From: Sulfuricella sp.
Lineage (GTDB): Bacteria > Pseudomonadota > Gammaproteobacteria > Burkholderiales > Sulfuricellaceae
Direction: 5' to 3'
DNA length: 55,927 bases
Assembly (NCBI GenBank): GCA_028714315.1
Contig: JAQTMN010000008.1
Location: forward strand, 1 to 55,927
In this document: positions 23,274-31,284 of the stretch, piece after piece
Numbering within the stretch: the first letter of the stretch is position 1
How the letters are laid out: every line of letters starts with the position of its first letter
Position numbers and translations under genes: made by a program
Notes under the pieces: generated by a model
What the model was told of the DNA's origin: nothing
The model's database searches: none
Seen by the model: only the letters and a program-made list of their open reading frames with translations

Positions 23274-23513
23274 ATGGGAGCGATGTTCAAGATCGAAGTC
23301 GAGGACGACAAGGGAGTCTGGTCCGACGTGCGCGGCGCTGACGGCAGCATCCTGACCTTTGGAAGCGAAGAGGGCGCGCGGGCCAAACTCGCGGAGCTCT
23401 ATCCCATCATGGTGCAGATGGAGAAATATGCCGGCGGCAAGCATACGCGCGTCGTCCGCGTTTTCCGCACCGACGAGGAATGGGAGGAAGGCACGCCGCC
23501 GTCCGGTAGTTAG
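23274..23513 (+). CDS. 79-residue cytoplasmic protein of unknown function
   Basis: AAAGGAGG precedes the ATG. It starts with MFKIEVEDDKGVWSDVRGADG, then LTFGSEEGARAKLAELYPI and HTRVVRVFRTDEEWEEG. It looks like a small alpha/beta protein with no membrane segment. It begins 15 bp after the GH100-like gene and is likely in its operon. No family recognised. Confidence 0.65.
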   Translation: MGAMFKIEVEDDKGVWSDVRGADGSILTFGSEEGARAKLAELYPIMVQMEKYAGGKHTRVVRVFRTDEEWEEGTPPSGS

Positions 23514-23557
23514 TCACGAAGAGATGCGGACAGCAAAGCCTTTTTAGCCGGTAGGTT

Positions 23558-23612
23558 GTAGCTGGTGGCTTGTAGCGAAACCAGCGCGGCGAAGCCGCAC
23601 AAAACCAGCTAC
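23558..23612. repeat. Imperfect intergenic inverted repeat
   Basis: GTAGCTGGT (23558-23566) is matched by ACCAGCTAC (23604-23612), with an inner GCGGC-GAA-GCCGC hairpin. It lies between a plus-strand and a minus-strand gene end and may form a bidirectional stop. Confidence 0.6.
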
Positions 23613-23620
23613 TAGCTACC

Positions 23621-23645
23621 CGCTACGAGCCCCGTAGCGGTTTTT
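23621..23645 (+). terminator. Intrinsic terminator candidate
   Basis: Stem CGCTACG / CGTAGCG with loop AGCCC, followed by G and TTTTT. It suits termination of the plus-strand GH100-like operon. It overlaps the stop of the convergent BON gene. Confidence 0.6.
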
Positions 23646-24039
23646 ACTGCGAACCCTTGTTCATCTCCGAACCTTTTTTCATTTCCGAGCCTTTGCTCAT
23701 CGGGCTCTTCACTTCCAGCTGGTTGTCGACCGACACCACGCCCTTCACCTTTTGGGCCACTTCGGCCGCGTGTTCGACAGCCTCTTGCGTTTTTACCTTG
23801 CCGGTCAAGCGCACGACGCCTTCGGTGGTCTTGACCTTGATTTGCATCACCTTGAGCATGCGATCGCCGAGGATGGCGGCCTTGACTTTGGTGGTGATGG
23901 CCGCATCGCTGATGGCTTCGCCAACGCTCTCGCGTTTGGCTCCCGTGTCGGCGCCTTTATCGTCGTAGGCGTAAACCGATAGCGGCGCGGCGAGGCATGC
24001 GCAGAGCGCCATGCCGAGGCAAGCGGTTTTCTTGTTCAT
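23644..24039 (-). CDS. Periplasmic BON-domain protein (OsmY-like)
   Basis: 131 residues from the ATG at 24039 (CAGGAG upstream). Signal peptide ends near SVYA|YD (~24). One BON domain (~40-112: ISDAAITTKVKAAILGDRML, VKTTEGVVRLTGKVKTQEA, GVVSVDNQLEV). The C-terminus is a short tandem repeat (KGSEMKKGSEMNKGS). Family members are envelope proteins of osmotic or stress response. Divergent from the PRC-barrel gene and close to the trehalose array, which fits osmotic stress. This is the second BON protein in the window. Confidence 0.87.
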   Translation of the reverse strand: MNKKTACLGMALCACLAAPLSVYAYDDKGADTGAKRESVGEAISDAAITTKVKAAILGDRMLKVMQIKVKTTEGVVRLTGKVKTQEAVEHAAEVAQKVKGVVSVDNQLEVKSPMSKGSEMKKGSEMNKGSQ

Positions 24040-24351
24040 GGTCGGTACTCCTGTAAAAGTGATGGGCATCGCGCCCGTTGGCGAACCTTTTCTGTATAGG
24101 ACACGCCTCGCGCCTGTCAAGGAAGACGGAAGACGCCATGCATGTTCAGAGCGGTAAAAAGACCGATTGACGCATGGCCGGAATTTTATCCGGGTAATCC
24201 GGTCGAATTTTTAATTGCTGAAGGTCGAATTATTTCTAAAAAGATTATTCAATTTTCGTTACGACATCTGTCAATTAATCGCAACCGTCAGTGATACGGC
24301 GCTTCAGGCGCCGGCTTATCCATCGATCAACTGGTTAATCAGGAGATGAAC
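24040..24351. other. 312-bp divergent intergenic region
   Basis: AT-richer than its surroundings (24170-24290) and flanked by divergent stress-type genes, so it should hold two promoters. I see one short hairpin (GGCGC-TTCAG-GCGCC, 24298-24312) and no gene. Confidence 0.5.
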
Positions 24352-25215
24352 ATGGCTTACACAGAACTTCAAGGCAAGAGCCAGACCGGCCGGAAAGGGC
24401 CTGGCCCGGCGCTGATGGGCGCGGATACGCTGATCGGCGACGACGTATACAATCCGCAGGAAGAAAATCTGGGAGAGATCAAGGAAATCATGCTGGACAC
24501 GCGCAATGGCAGGGTGGCTTATGCCGTCTTGTCGCTGGGCGGCTTCCTGGGCCTGGGCGAAAAGCTTTTCGCCGTGCCCTGGAGTGCGTTGAGGCTGGAC
24601 ACCTCGCATCACCGGTTTGTCCTCGACATCGACAAGAAAACACTGGAAAACGCGCCGGGTTTCGACAAGGATGCCTGGCCCGACATGGCCGATCCCGAGT
24701 TTGAAAAGCTGGTGCATTCTTTTTACGGGACCGAACCGCAGTCGTCCGCAGCCGGTCGGCAATCGATGGTGACGGGCTTGTTCAGGGACAGAAACGACGC
24801 GGAACAGGCTTATCAGGCCGTTCTCAACCGCGGCTACGGCAACATGGAAATCAACCTTGTCATGTCGAACGATACCTGCAACCGCTATTTTTCAAGCATG
24901 ACCGGTGAAGCCGGCAAAGCGCCGGAAGGCGCCATCGCAGGTGCGGTCGACGTCAGCCAGGCCATTCCCGGTTTGGGATTGACCGTCGCCGGCCCGATCG
25001 CGGCGTCCCTGTCCGGCATCGGCGCGGGCGGAGTAACCGGCGGCCTGGTCGATGCCATGATCAAATGGGGCATCCCGGACGAGCGCGTCAAGCATTATGA
25101 TTCCGGCATCAAGGAAGGCGGCATCCTGCTGAGCATCAAGCCTCGTTCCGAGGAGGATGCCAAATTTATCGAACTGGAATGGAAGGCCGATCGCGGCGAG
25201 CAGGTCTGCCGGTAA
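24352..25215 (+). CDS. PRC-barrel domain stress protein
   Basis: 287 residues; ATG at 24352 chosen because AGGAG sits 6 nt upstream (the ATG at 24346 would have no spacer). PRC-barrel at ~20-90 (ALMGADTLIGDDVYNPQEEN, GEIKEIMLDTRNGRVAYAVL, KLFAVPWSALRLD). The C-terminal half (~135-280) resembles the YflT/general-stress type with an internal Gly-rich hydrophobic stretch (IPGLGLTVAGPIAASLSGIG), as in heat-induced stress proteins. Cytoplasmic or peripheral membrane. Context is the same stress/osmotic set as the BON protein opposite. Confidence 0.85.
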   Translation: MAYTELQGKSQTGRKGPGPALMGADTLIGDDVYNPQEENLGEIKEIMLDTRNGRVAYAVLSLGGFLGLGEKLFAVPWSALRLDTSHHRFVLDIDKKTLENAPGFDKDAWPDMADPEFEKLVHSFYGTEPQSSAAGRQSMVTGLFRDRNDAEQAYQAVLNRGYGNMEINLVMSNDTCNRYFSSMTGEAGKAPEGAIAGAVDVSQAIPGLGLTVAGPIAASLSGIGAGGVTGGLVDAMIKWGIPDERVKHYDSGIKEGGILLSIKPRSEEDAKFIELEWKADRGEQVCR

Positions 25216-25275
25216 TTTGATCGTACGACACCAGTTCGACCGCAGCGGCCGCCAAGGAGATCTGGCCGCTGCGTT

Positions 25276-25336
25276 GTAGGTGCGAATTTATTCGCACGGC
25301 CAACGTTGTTTGTTGTGCGAATGAATTCGCACCTAC
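25276..25336. repeat. GTAGGTGCGAAT inverted repeat, copy 1
   Basis: GTAGGTGCGAATTTATTCGCAC, then a spacer, then GTGCGAATGAATTCGCACCTAC. Other copies are at 25422, 33136 (short) and 36096. About 40 bp to the left of copies 1 and 2 also match (GACACCA-TTCGACCGC, GATCTGGCCGC), so a larger unit was duplicated here. Confidence 0.85.
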
Positions 25337-25421
25337 AGGTTCGTGCTCAAGCTTCTGCTTTCCTTCCTGGCGCCCGCGACACCAATTTCGACCGCCATCT
25401 GGCTGATCTGGCCGCCGCGCT

Positions 25422-25479
25422 GTAGGTGCGAATTCATTCGCACAGCTCACGTCAATCGTGCGAATAAATTCGCACCTAC
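25422..25479. repeat. GTAGGTGCGAAT inverted repeat, copy 2
   Basis: Same structure as the copy at 25276. It overlaps the 3' end of the small lipoprotein gene and supplies its stop codon. Confidence 0.85.
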
Positions 25480-25659
25480 GCGCCCGCGCTCACCCCCGCC
25501 GCTCTCGGCCGCGACGGCGACCTGCTGGAGATTGTTCATCCCGGCGCCAACCTTGGGCGCGGGAGGCGTTTCCTCCTTCTTGCCGCATGCCGGCAAGGCC
25601 AGCACGGAGCCCATCAGTAAAGCCAATGCGAGACTGTTCCGATATATTTTCATTGCCAT
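25447..25659 (-). CDS. Small lipoprotein
   Basis: 70 residues from the ATG at 25659, with AGGAGGAGATC just upstream. Signal peptide with lipobox LPAC (C25), then GKKEETPPAPKVGAGMNNLQ. The last ~12 residues (RVGANLFARLT) are encoded by the GTAGGTGCGAAT repeat, so the original C-terminus has probably been replaced. It resembles other short KKEE/Pro-type lipoproteins of the window (19237-19482; start of 44101-44574). It is 64 bp downstream of the MalQ-TreY gene on the same strand. Function unknown. Confidence 0.65.
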   Translation of the reverse strand: MAMKIYRNSLALALLMGSVLALPACGKKEETPPAPKVGAGMNNLQQVAVAAESGGGERGRVGANLFARLT

Positions 25660-25723
25660 GACGATCTCCTCCTGGGAATTGGGACCCACCTTCGTGTCAC
25701 TATAGACCACGCGGCGAGCCGTG

Positions 25724-28700
25724 TTAGCGCGAGCCTCGCTTGACCAACAGCGCGCACGGAAAGCTGCCGAAAACTTTGGCCGCGTCGAAAAACCCCGTCT
25801 CTCCGTGTTTGTGTACCGCCACCGTTTCCCCGGTGAAAACGTTGACCCATTCCGCGTCCGCGAACGGCGCCTCGATCCGGGTGTCGCCCCAGACTTCGGA
25901 GCCCAGCGGCAAACCCTCATCCCCAGCGGCCAGTTCGGCGAACCAGCGCGGCGCGGCGACGATGACGGTCTCTTCCCCGTTCTGCCGGGCGTAGGCGCAC
26001 AGGTGTTCCGCCCGTTCGCCTTCGACCGCGAGCGGAAGGTAGTCGCCGTCGCGGAACAGGGCCTCTTGTTCCCGGCGCAGCTTGAGCGCCCGCCAGATCA
26101 GATAGAGCTTGGCGCGGCCGTCCGTCATCGCGTCGAGCAGTCCGCGGGCGCGCCCGGCCATCTCCGGCGCGTCGTCGGCGAAGAGGCTTTGCAGCTGCGC
26201 CAACAGCTCGCGCCGCAGTGCGAAATCCACCGGGTGGCGATTGTCCGGATCGACCAGGCTGTAATCCCATAGCTCGCAGCCCGGATAGATATCGGGAATG
26301 CCCGGCGCGGTGAGCTTGAGCAGCGCCTGGGACAGGCTGCTGAACATGCCAAGCCGCGCCACCCGCGCCTGCAGCGGCAGGAAGGCATCGAGGAACGGGC
26401 CGTTCCTCGGCGGAGTCAGCAGCGCGCCGACAAACTTGGTCAGCGCCTGTTCGTAGTCGGCGTTGGGGTTGATCCAGCTGGTATTGACCTTGGCCTCCCG
26501 CGCCGCCTTCAGCATATAGGCCTCGATGCGTTCGCGGTAGGCGTCGCGGTTGCCCTCCCCCACGCCTTCCAGCGGCCAGGTGCCAAGCAGGGTCTGGTAG
26601 AGCAGATATTCGTCGTTCGCCGAAGGCACGCGCCGCCCGTCCGCCCGGCCCTTGCGCGGGCGGTTCAGCCGGGCCCAGCGGCGCACCTGGCGATCCCATT
26701 CGACTGGGATTTCGGACAGGACGTCGATGCGGGCGCGCACGTCCTCGCTGCGTTTCGAGTCGTGAGTCGAGGTGGCGAGCAAGGTGTGCGGCCAGTCGCG
26801 GCGGCTCTCCAGGCAGGCGCGGTGAAACAGGTCGAGCGGCACGCCGAAATTCCGCGGATCGCCGCCGACTTCGTTGAGGGACACCAGCCGGTTGTAGAGA
26901 TAGAAAGCGGTGTCTTCCAATCCCTTCGCCATCACCGGGGCGGTGTACTGCTGGAATTTCATGGCGAAGGTCACCACCGCCTCGCGATAGGCGTCGCTCT
27001 TGCCGGCGGCAATGCTGGTCAGGAGCACCTCGCGCACGAAATCGAAAATGCCGGTATCTCCAGCCCGATTGCGCCTTTTCGCCACCGTCACCGCCAGATC
27101 GACGTAGCGCGCGTCCTCCCGCGACGGCCCGGCGCCGGTGACGTAGGTGCGGTAGATCGGGAACGCAGCGACGATTTCCGCAAGGGCGAAGCGCAGCCCG
27201 TTCAGGGTGAAATCGCAGGTGCGGATATCGGCTTCGGCGATCCGGCTCAGCTGGTTGGCCAGCACGTTGAGTTCGCTCGACATGGACGATTTCATGATCA
27301 GCCGCTTGCAGCCGTACACGAGCTGCTCGTAATCCGTGTCCCCGTCGGCGAAGCGGCGGTAGGTGCGCGTCAGTTTGGCCGCCGCGCTCCCCCGGATCAT
27401 CAGCCCGTTGACCAGATTGAGGAACTGGTAGCCGGTGGTTCCATACACCGGCCACGGCGCGGGCAGATTTTCAAAGTGCGCGACGATTTTCTCGATCAGC
27501 AGGAACAGCGGCCTGGCGCCGACCTGTGCGCAGATGCGTCCCTGCAACGCCCCGAAATAGCCGGCGGGATCGTACAGCCCGTCGGGGTGGTCGATGCGCA
27601 GCCCATCGACCTTGCCTTGGGCGATCAGCTCGAACACCAGCCGGTGGGTGGTCTCGAACACCAGGGGATCTTCCATGCGCAGCGCCGCGAGGTCGTTGAT
27701 ATTGAAAAAGCGCCGGTAGTTGATCTCGTCGGCGGCGACCCGCCAGTAGGCAAGGCGGTAGGCCTGCGCCTCGATCAGGTCGTGGAGCGGTCCGTAGCTC
27801 GCGGGGACGCCCGGCGTACCGTTGTATTCGCGCACGTTCTCCTCGATGTACCAGCCGATATCCGGGCTGGCGGCGCATACGGCGGCCAGATTGCGCTTGA
27901 GCAGCTCCTTGTCGCGCTGGCGCTCCGCGACCTGTTCCGCCGACGCTTCGGAGCGCGCCGGCAGGTGGCCGCAGGCGGTGACCAGGCTCTGGAACGCGGA
28001 CAGGTTCGGGTCGTCGGGGGCCAGGCGGGCAGCGAGCGCCTCCACGCGGCGCGCCAGAATGTGCGGGTATTCGCGCGGATCGACCGGAAAGCGGTGCTCG
28101 GCGTAATGGACGCTAAAGCTGCCCCGCTCGCGGTCGAACGCCAGCCGCAGCTCGCCGTTCTCCAGCACCACGCCGTAGTGATCGCCCAGCACCGGCAGCA
28201 GCACCTTGCCTTGCAGTTCGGTCTTGTAGGAGAACCAGTCGATGTCGAAGAAGCGCGCATAGGCCGAAGCCGGGCCGTTTTCCAGCACATCCAGCCACCA
28301 CGCGTTGTCGGCGCCCATCACGCCCATGTGGTTGGGTACCATGTCGAGAATCTGACCCATGCCGCGCTCGTGCAGCGCGGCGACGAAGGCGTCGAAATCC
28401 TCCGGACTGCCGATCTCCGGATTGAGCGCGTTGTGGTCAATGATGTCGTAGCCGTGACTGCTGCCGGGCCGCGCCTTCAGGTAGGGCGAGGCGTAGCAGT
28501 GGCTGATTCCCAGCGCGTCGAGGTAGGGCGCCAGTTCGGCCGCCTGGCGGAAGGTGAAATCGCGGTTGAACTGGAGCCGGTAGGCGGCGCGTGGAATGCG
28601 CGGCGCCGGGCACGCGGTTTCGGGCGAAATCGGCGGGGCCGGCGGCTGCACCGAGACGCCGCGCTCGCGCTTCATGGTTTCCACCAGCCCCGCCACGCGC

Positions 28701-30832
28701 GAGTCGGCGCGCCATTCCTCCAGGTTGAGCGGCAGCTTGCGCCGCCAGCTCGGATATTCCAGGTCGGTGGTGCCGGGCAGGTTGGCCTGCTCCAGCTGGC
28801 CGAACATGTCCTCCAGCTGTACCAGCGCGAGCTTGGCCGGGCTGCGCGCCAGATAGGCATACACCGCCTGGATGTAGTCGGCGTTCATCTCCGGCACCGA
28901 CACCGGATTGGGAACCACCCCCGCCGGCAGCAGCCCTTCCCGCTCAAGCGCGACCAGCAAGTGGGCGCGCTCCTGGGCGCGGCCGACGATCTGCGCCTCG
29001 CGCTGCGCATCAGATGGGAACAAGCCGAGCTCGCTGCGCAGGTCGAGATCGGTTCCCTGCCAGAAACCGGCCAGCGTAGGCAGGTCATGGGTGCCTACCG
29101 CCGCCACCGCGCGCGCCGGATAGTCGGCCGGCGCCTTGAAGCTGCCCTCAGCGCCCTTTTCGAAATAAAGCAGGCGATAGGACAGCACGCCGAGCGATTC
29201 GAGCGCCTCGCGCACCATATCCGGCACGGTGCCGAGATCCTCGCCGACCACCAGGCAACGGTTGCGCCGACTTTCAAGCGCCAGGATGCCGAGCAGGTCC
29301 GCGATGGGATAGGACACGTAGGCGCCGTCCGCCGGCCGCCTGCCGGACGGCACCCAGAACAGACGCATCAGCCCCATGACGTGGTCGATGCGCAGCGCGC
29401 CGGCGTCGCGCATGCACTCGCGCAGGATGGCGATGAAAGGCGCGTAAGCCGCCGCCCTCAGGCGGTAGGGAATGAACGGCGGCAGCCCCCAGTCCTGGCC
29501 GTGCATGCTGAAATCGTCGGGCGGCGCGCCAATGCCGGCGCCGAGCGCGAACAGCGGCTGGTCGGCCCAGACGTCCGCCCCGCCCCGGCTGACGCCGACC
29601 GACAAGTCGAACAGCAGGCCGACACCCAGCCCCAGTTCCCTGGAATGGCGCCCGGCGGCGCGAAGCTGGAGCGACGCCTGCCATTGCAGATATTCGTAGA
29701 ACTCCACCTGCTCGAGATGGCCGCTGTGGAAGGCCGCCACCTCGGACGAGGCGGGATCACGAAAGGCCTCCGGCCACGCCGGCCAGCCCCACGTCGCGGC
29801 ATCCAGTGTCCGAAAATGGCCTTGCAGCGCCTCGTACAGAGCATGGCGGCGCAGCGCCTCGCCGCGTCTGGCCTGAAAGGCGCGGAAGTCGGACGCGCGC
29901 TCGCTGCCGGGGCCGAGGTGATGCTCGCGAAAATGGCGATAGAGCCGCTCCAGGATCGGAAATTTGGCGGCGGCCACCTGCGTGTACCGGACCAGCGCTT
30001 CCGCCCGCAATGCCCGCAGCTGCGCCTGGAACTGGGCGTCGTTCACCGCCTCGCGCGCCGTCTCGCACTCGGCAAAATCGGCGATGGCCTCGACGTCCAG
30101 ATACAGCACATCGAGAAACAGCCGGCTGGACGGGCCATAGGGGCAGGCGTGCTCGGGATTGTCCGGAAACAGGGCGTGCAGCGGGTTCACCCCGGCCACG
30201 CCGGCGCCCTGTTCGCCGCAGAATTGCACCAGCGCCTTGAGGTCGCCGAAATCGCCGATGCCCCAGTTGCGTTGCGAGCGCAGCGCATACAGCTGCGCCG
30301 ACGGGCCCCACACCCGTCCGTCGCCGGCCAGCGCGTCGGGCCGATAGCAGCTGGCGGGCGCGACGATCAGGCTCATCGAGTCGCCGCCCAACTCGAAACG
30401 GTGGTAGCCGATATCGGGCGCATGCGGCAGCGGGAAGGCATAGCGGCGCAGGGTCGCATCGCCGAGCTTGTGGCGTTCCACTTCATCCAGCTCCGCCGCC
30501 ACCACTTCGCCCTCGAAGCGCCTGCCGTCCTCCTGCACCAAAGCCCAGCGCAGGCGCTCGCGGCTGCGCCGGGCGGGAAGCGTGAGGATGACGTGCCCCC
30601 CGCTTTCCCGCATGACCTGCACCGGCGGCAGCGGACGATGCCAGACGTCGGCCTCGAATGCCTGCAACGCCCGCCGCACGTCGCCCAAGGTCTGCGCGGC
30701 GACGCCCATCGCCGCGAGCAGCGCGTGCTTTGACTGGTCGGATACCGCGTGCCGGTTGCCCCAGATGTCGGCGTATTCGAGCTGGATGCCGTAAAGCGCG
30801 CAGAGCCGGTCGAGCAGTTTATGCCGCGTCAT
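25724..30832 (-). CDS. Fusion of 4-alpha-glucanotransferase and malto-oligosyltrehalose synthase
   Basis: 1702 residues. Residues ~1-720 are a complete GH77 MalQ: N-terminal beta domain, DFGDLKALVQF, nucleophile Asp ~483 in ALRIDHVMG, acid/base Glu ~530 in VVGEDLGTVPD, THDLPTLAGFW ~582. After a ~25-residue Pro-rich linker, ~746-1702 are a complete GH13 TreY: YRLQFNRDFTFRQAAELAPY, GYDIIDHNALNPEIG, nucleophile Asp ~1080 in GLRIDHPDGLYDP, acid Glu ~1112 in LLIEKIV, STHDSKRSEDVRAR ~1358. MalQ disproportionates maltodextrins; TreY turns the reducing end into a trehalose unit that TreZ releases. GAGGG precedes the ATG. No frameshift is seen at the junction. Confidence 0.94.
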   Translation of the reverse strand: MTRHKLLDRLCALYGIQLEYADIWGNRHAVSDQSKHALLAAMGVAAQTLGDVRRALQAFEADVWHRPLPPVQVMRESGGHVILTLPARRSRERLRWALVQEDGRRFEGEVVAAELDEVERHKLGDATLRRYAFPLPHAPDIGYHRFELGGDSMSLIVAPASCYRPDALAGDGRVWGPSAQLYALRSQRNWGIGDFGDLKALVQFCGEQGAGVAGVNPLHALFPDNPEHACPYGPSSRLFLDVLYLDVEAIADFAECETAREAVNDAQFQAQLRALRAEALVRYTQVAAAKFPILERLYRHFREHHLGPGSERASDFRAFQARRGEALRRHALYEALQGHFRTLDAATWGWPAWPEAFRDPASSEVAAFHSGHLEQVEFYEYLQWQASLQLRAAGRHSRELGLGVGLLFDLSVGVSRGGADVWADQPLFALGAGIGAPPDDFSMHGQDWGLPPFIPYRLRAAAYAPFIAILRECMRDAGALRIDHVMGLMRLFWVPSGRRPADGAYVSYPIADLLGILALESRRNRCLVVGEDLGTVPDMVREALESLGVLSYRLLYFEKGAEGSFKAPADYPARAVAAVGTHDLPTLAGFWQGTDLDLRSELGLFPSDAQREAQIVGRAQERAHLLVALEREGLLPAGVVPNPVSVPEMNADYIQAVYAYLARSPAKLALVQLEDMFGQLEQANLPGTTDLEYPSWRRKLPLNLEEWRADSRVAGLVETMKRERGVSVQPPAPPISPETACPAPRIPRAAYRLQFNRDFTFRQAAELAPYLDALGISHCYASPYLKARPGSSHGYDIIDHNALNPEIGSPEDFDAFVAALHERGMGQILDMVPNHMGVMGADNAWWLDVLENGPASAYARFFDIDWFSYKTELQGKVLLPVLGDHYGVVLENGELRLAFDRERGSFSVHYAEHRFPVDPREYPHILARRVEALAARLAPDDPNLSAFQSLVTACGHLPARSEASAEQVAERQRDKELLKRNLAAVCAASPDIGWYIEENVREYNGTPGVPASYGPLHDLIEAQAYRLAYWRVAADEINYRRFFNINDLAALRMEDPLVFETTHRLVFELIAQGKVDGLRIDHPDGLYDPAGYFGALQGRICAQVGARPLFLLIEKIVAHFENLPAPWPVYGTTGYQFLNLVNGLMIRGSAAAKLTRTYRRFADGDTDYEQLVYGCKRLIMKSSMSSELNVLANQLSRIAEADIRTCDFTLNGLRFALAEIVAAFPIYRTYVTGAGPSREDARYVDLAVTVAKRRNRAGDTGIFDFVREVLLTSIAAGKSDAYREAVVTFAMKFQQYTAPVMAKGLEDTAFYLYNRLVSLNEVGGDPRNFGVPLDLFHRACLESRRDWPHTLLATSTHDSKRSEDVRARIDVLSEIPVEWDRQVRRWARLNRPRKGRADGRRVPSANDEYLLYQTLLGTWPLEGVGEGNRDAYRERIEAYMLKAAREAKVNTSWINPNADYEQALTKFVGALLTPPRNGPFLDAFLPLQARVARLGMFSSLSQALLKLTAPGIPDIYPGCELWDYSLVDPDNRHPVDFALRRELLAQLQSLFADDAPEMAGRARGLLDAMTDGRAKLYLIWRALKLRREQEALFRDGDYLPLAVEGERAEHLCAYARQNGEETVIVAAPRWFAELAAGDEGLPLGSEVWGDTRIEAPFADAEWVNVFTGETVAVHKHGETGFFDAAKVFGSFPCALLVKRGSR

Positions 30833-30908
30833 GCAAAACCCTCAGTTCGTTGACCGCGATGGCGAAGGAAACAAAAAATGGCTTGGCGGCAAAAAAGCAC
30901 AATTCTTG

Positions 30909-31262
30909 TTGGCCGCGAAAAGGCACAAAAGTCACAAAAAATGCTCAAAACAGAGAATCGGTTGCGGGAACTTCGCGGTAGTCGGCATGCTCACCCTCCC
31001 TTTTCCCGCGGGCGGGAGAAGGGCCGGGGATGAGGGTATTTGCATCCAAGCAAGCGCTGCCCCAAGCGCAAAGTCCCTCACCCCAACCCCTCTGATGGAA
31101 CTACTAGCCATTCGACTAGGGCAGCAAAAAACGCTGCCCAAGTCGCTGGTTATCCCGCCCGCGGGAGAGGGGCTTTTATGCCGCATTTCGCTACTTGCCT
31201 CACCACTCACCCCTCACCAGGTTTAAGATTTTTTTGTGACTTTTGTGCCTTTTCGCGGCCAA
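30909..31262. mobile_element. 354-bp element with perfect 33-bp inverted ends
   Basis: Left end 30909-30941 (starts TTGGCCGCGAAAAGGCAC) is the exact reverse complement of 31230-31262. The similarity continues imperfectly ~25 bp outward on both sides (AAAAAGCACAA-TCTTG). The interior holds CCCGCGGGCGGGAGAAGGG and CCCGCGGGAGAGGGG, a common beta-/gammaproteobacterial intergenic motif. No transposase. It separates treZ from the MalQ-TreY gene. Confidence 0.85.
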
Positions 31263-31284
31263 TAAGATTTGTTCTTTTTCGTGG

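Noticed and set aside
25276-25479. CRISPR array
   Set aside because: Units are inverted repeats, only two are close together, spacing is not regular and no cas genes are present.
26762-30733. Very long open frame opposite the MalQ-TreY gene (and similar ones opposite xfp, GlgE and TreS)
   Set aside because: Composition is that of an antisense frame of GC-rich coding DNA (Arg/Ala/Gly/His/Gln-rich, no domain), while the minus strand holds clear enzymes.
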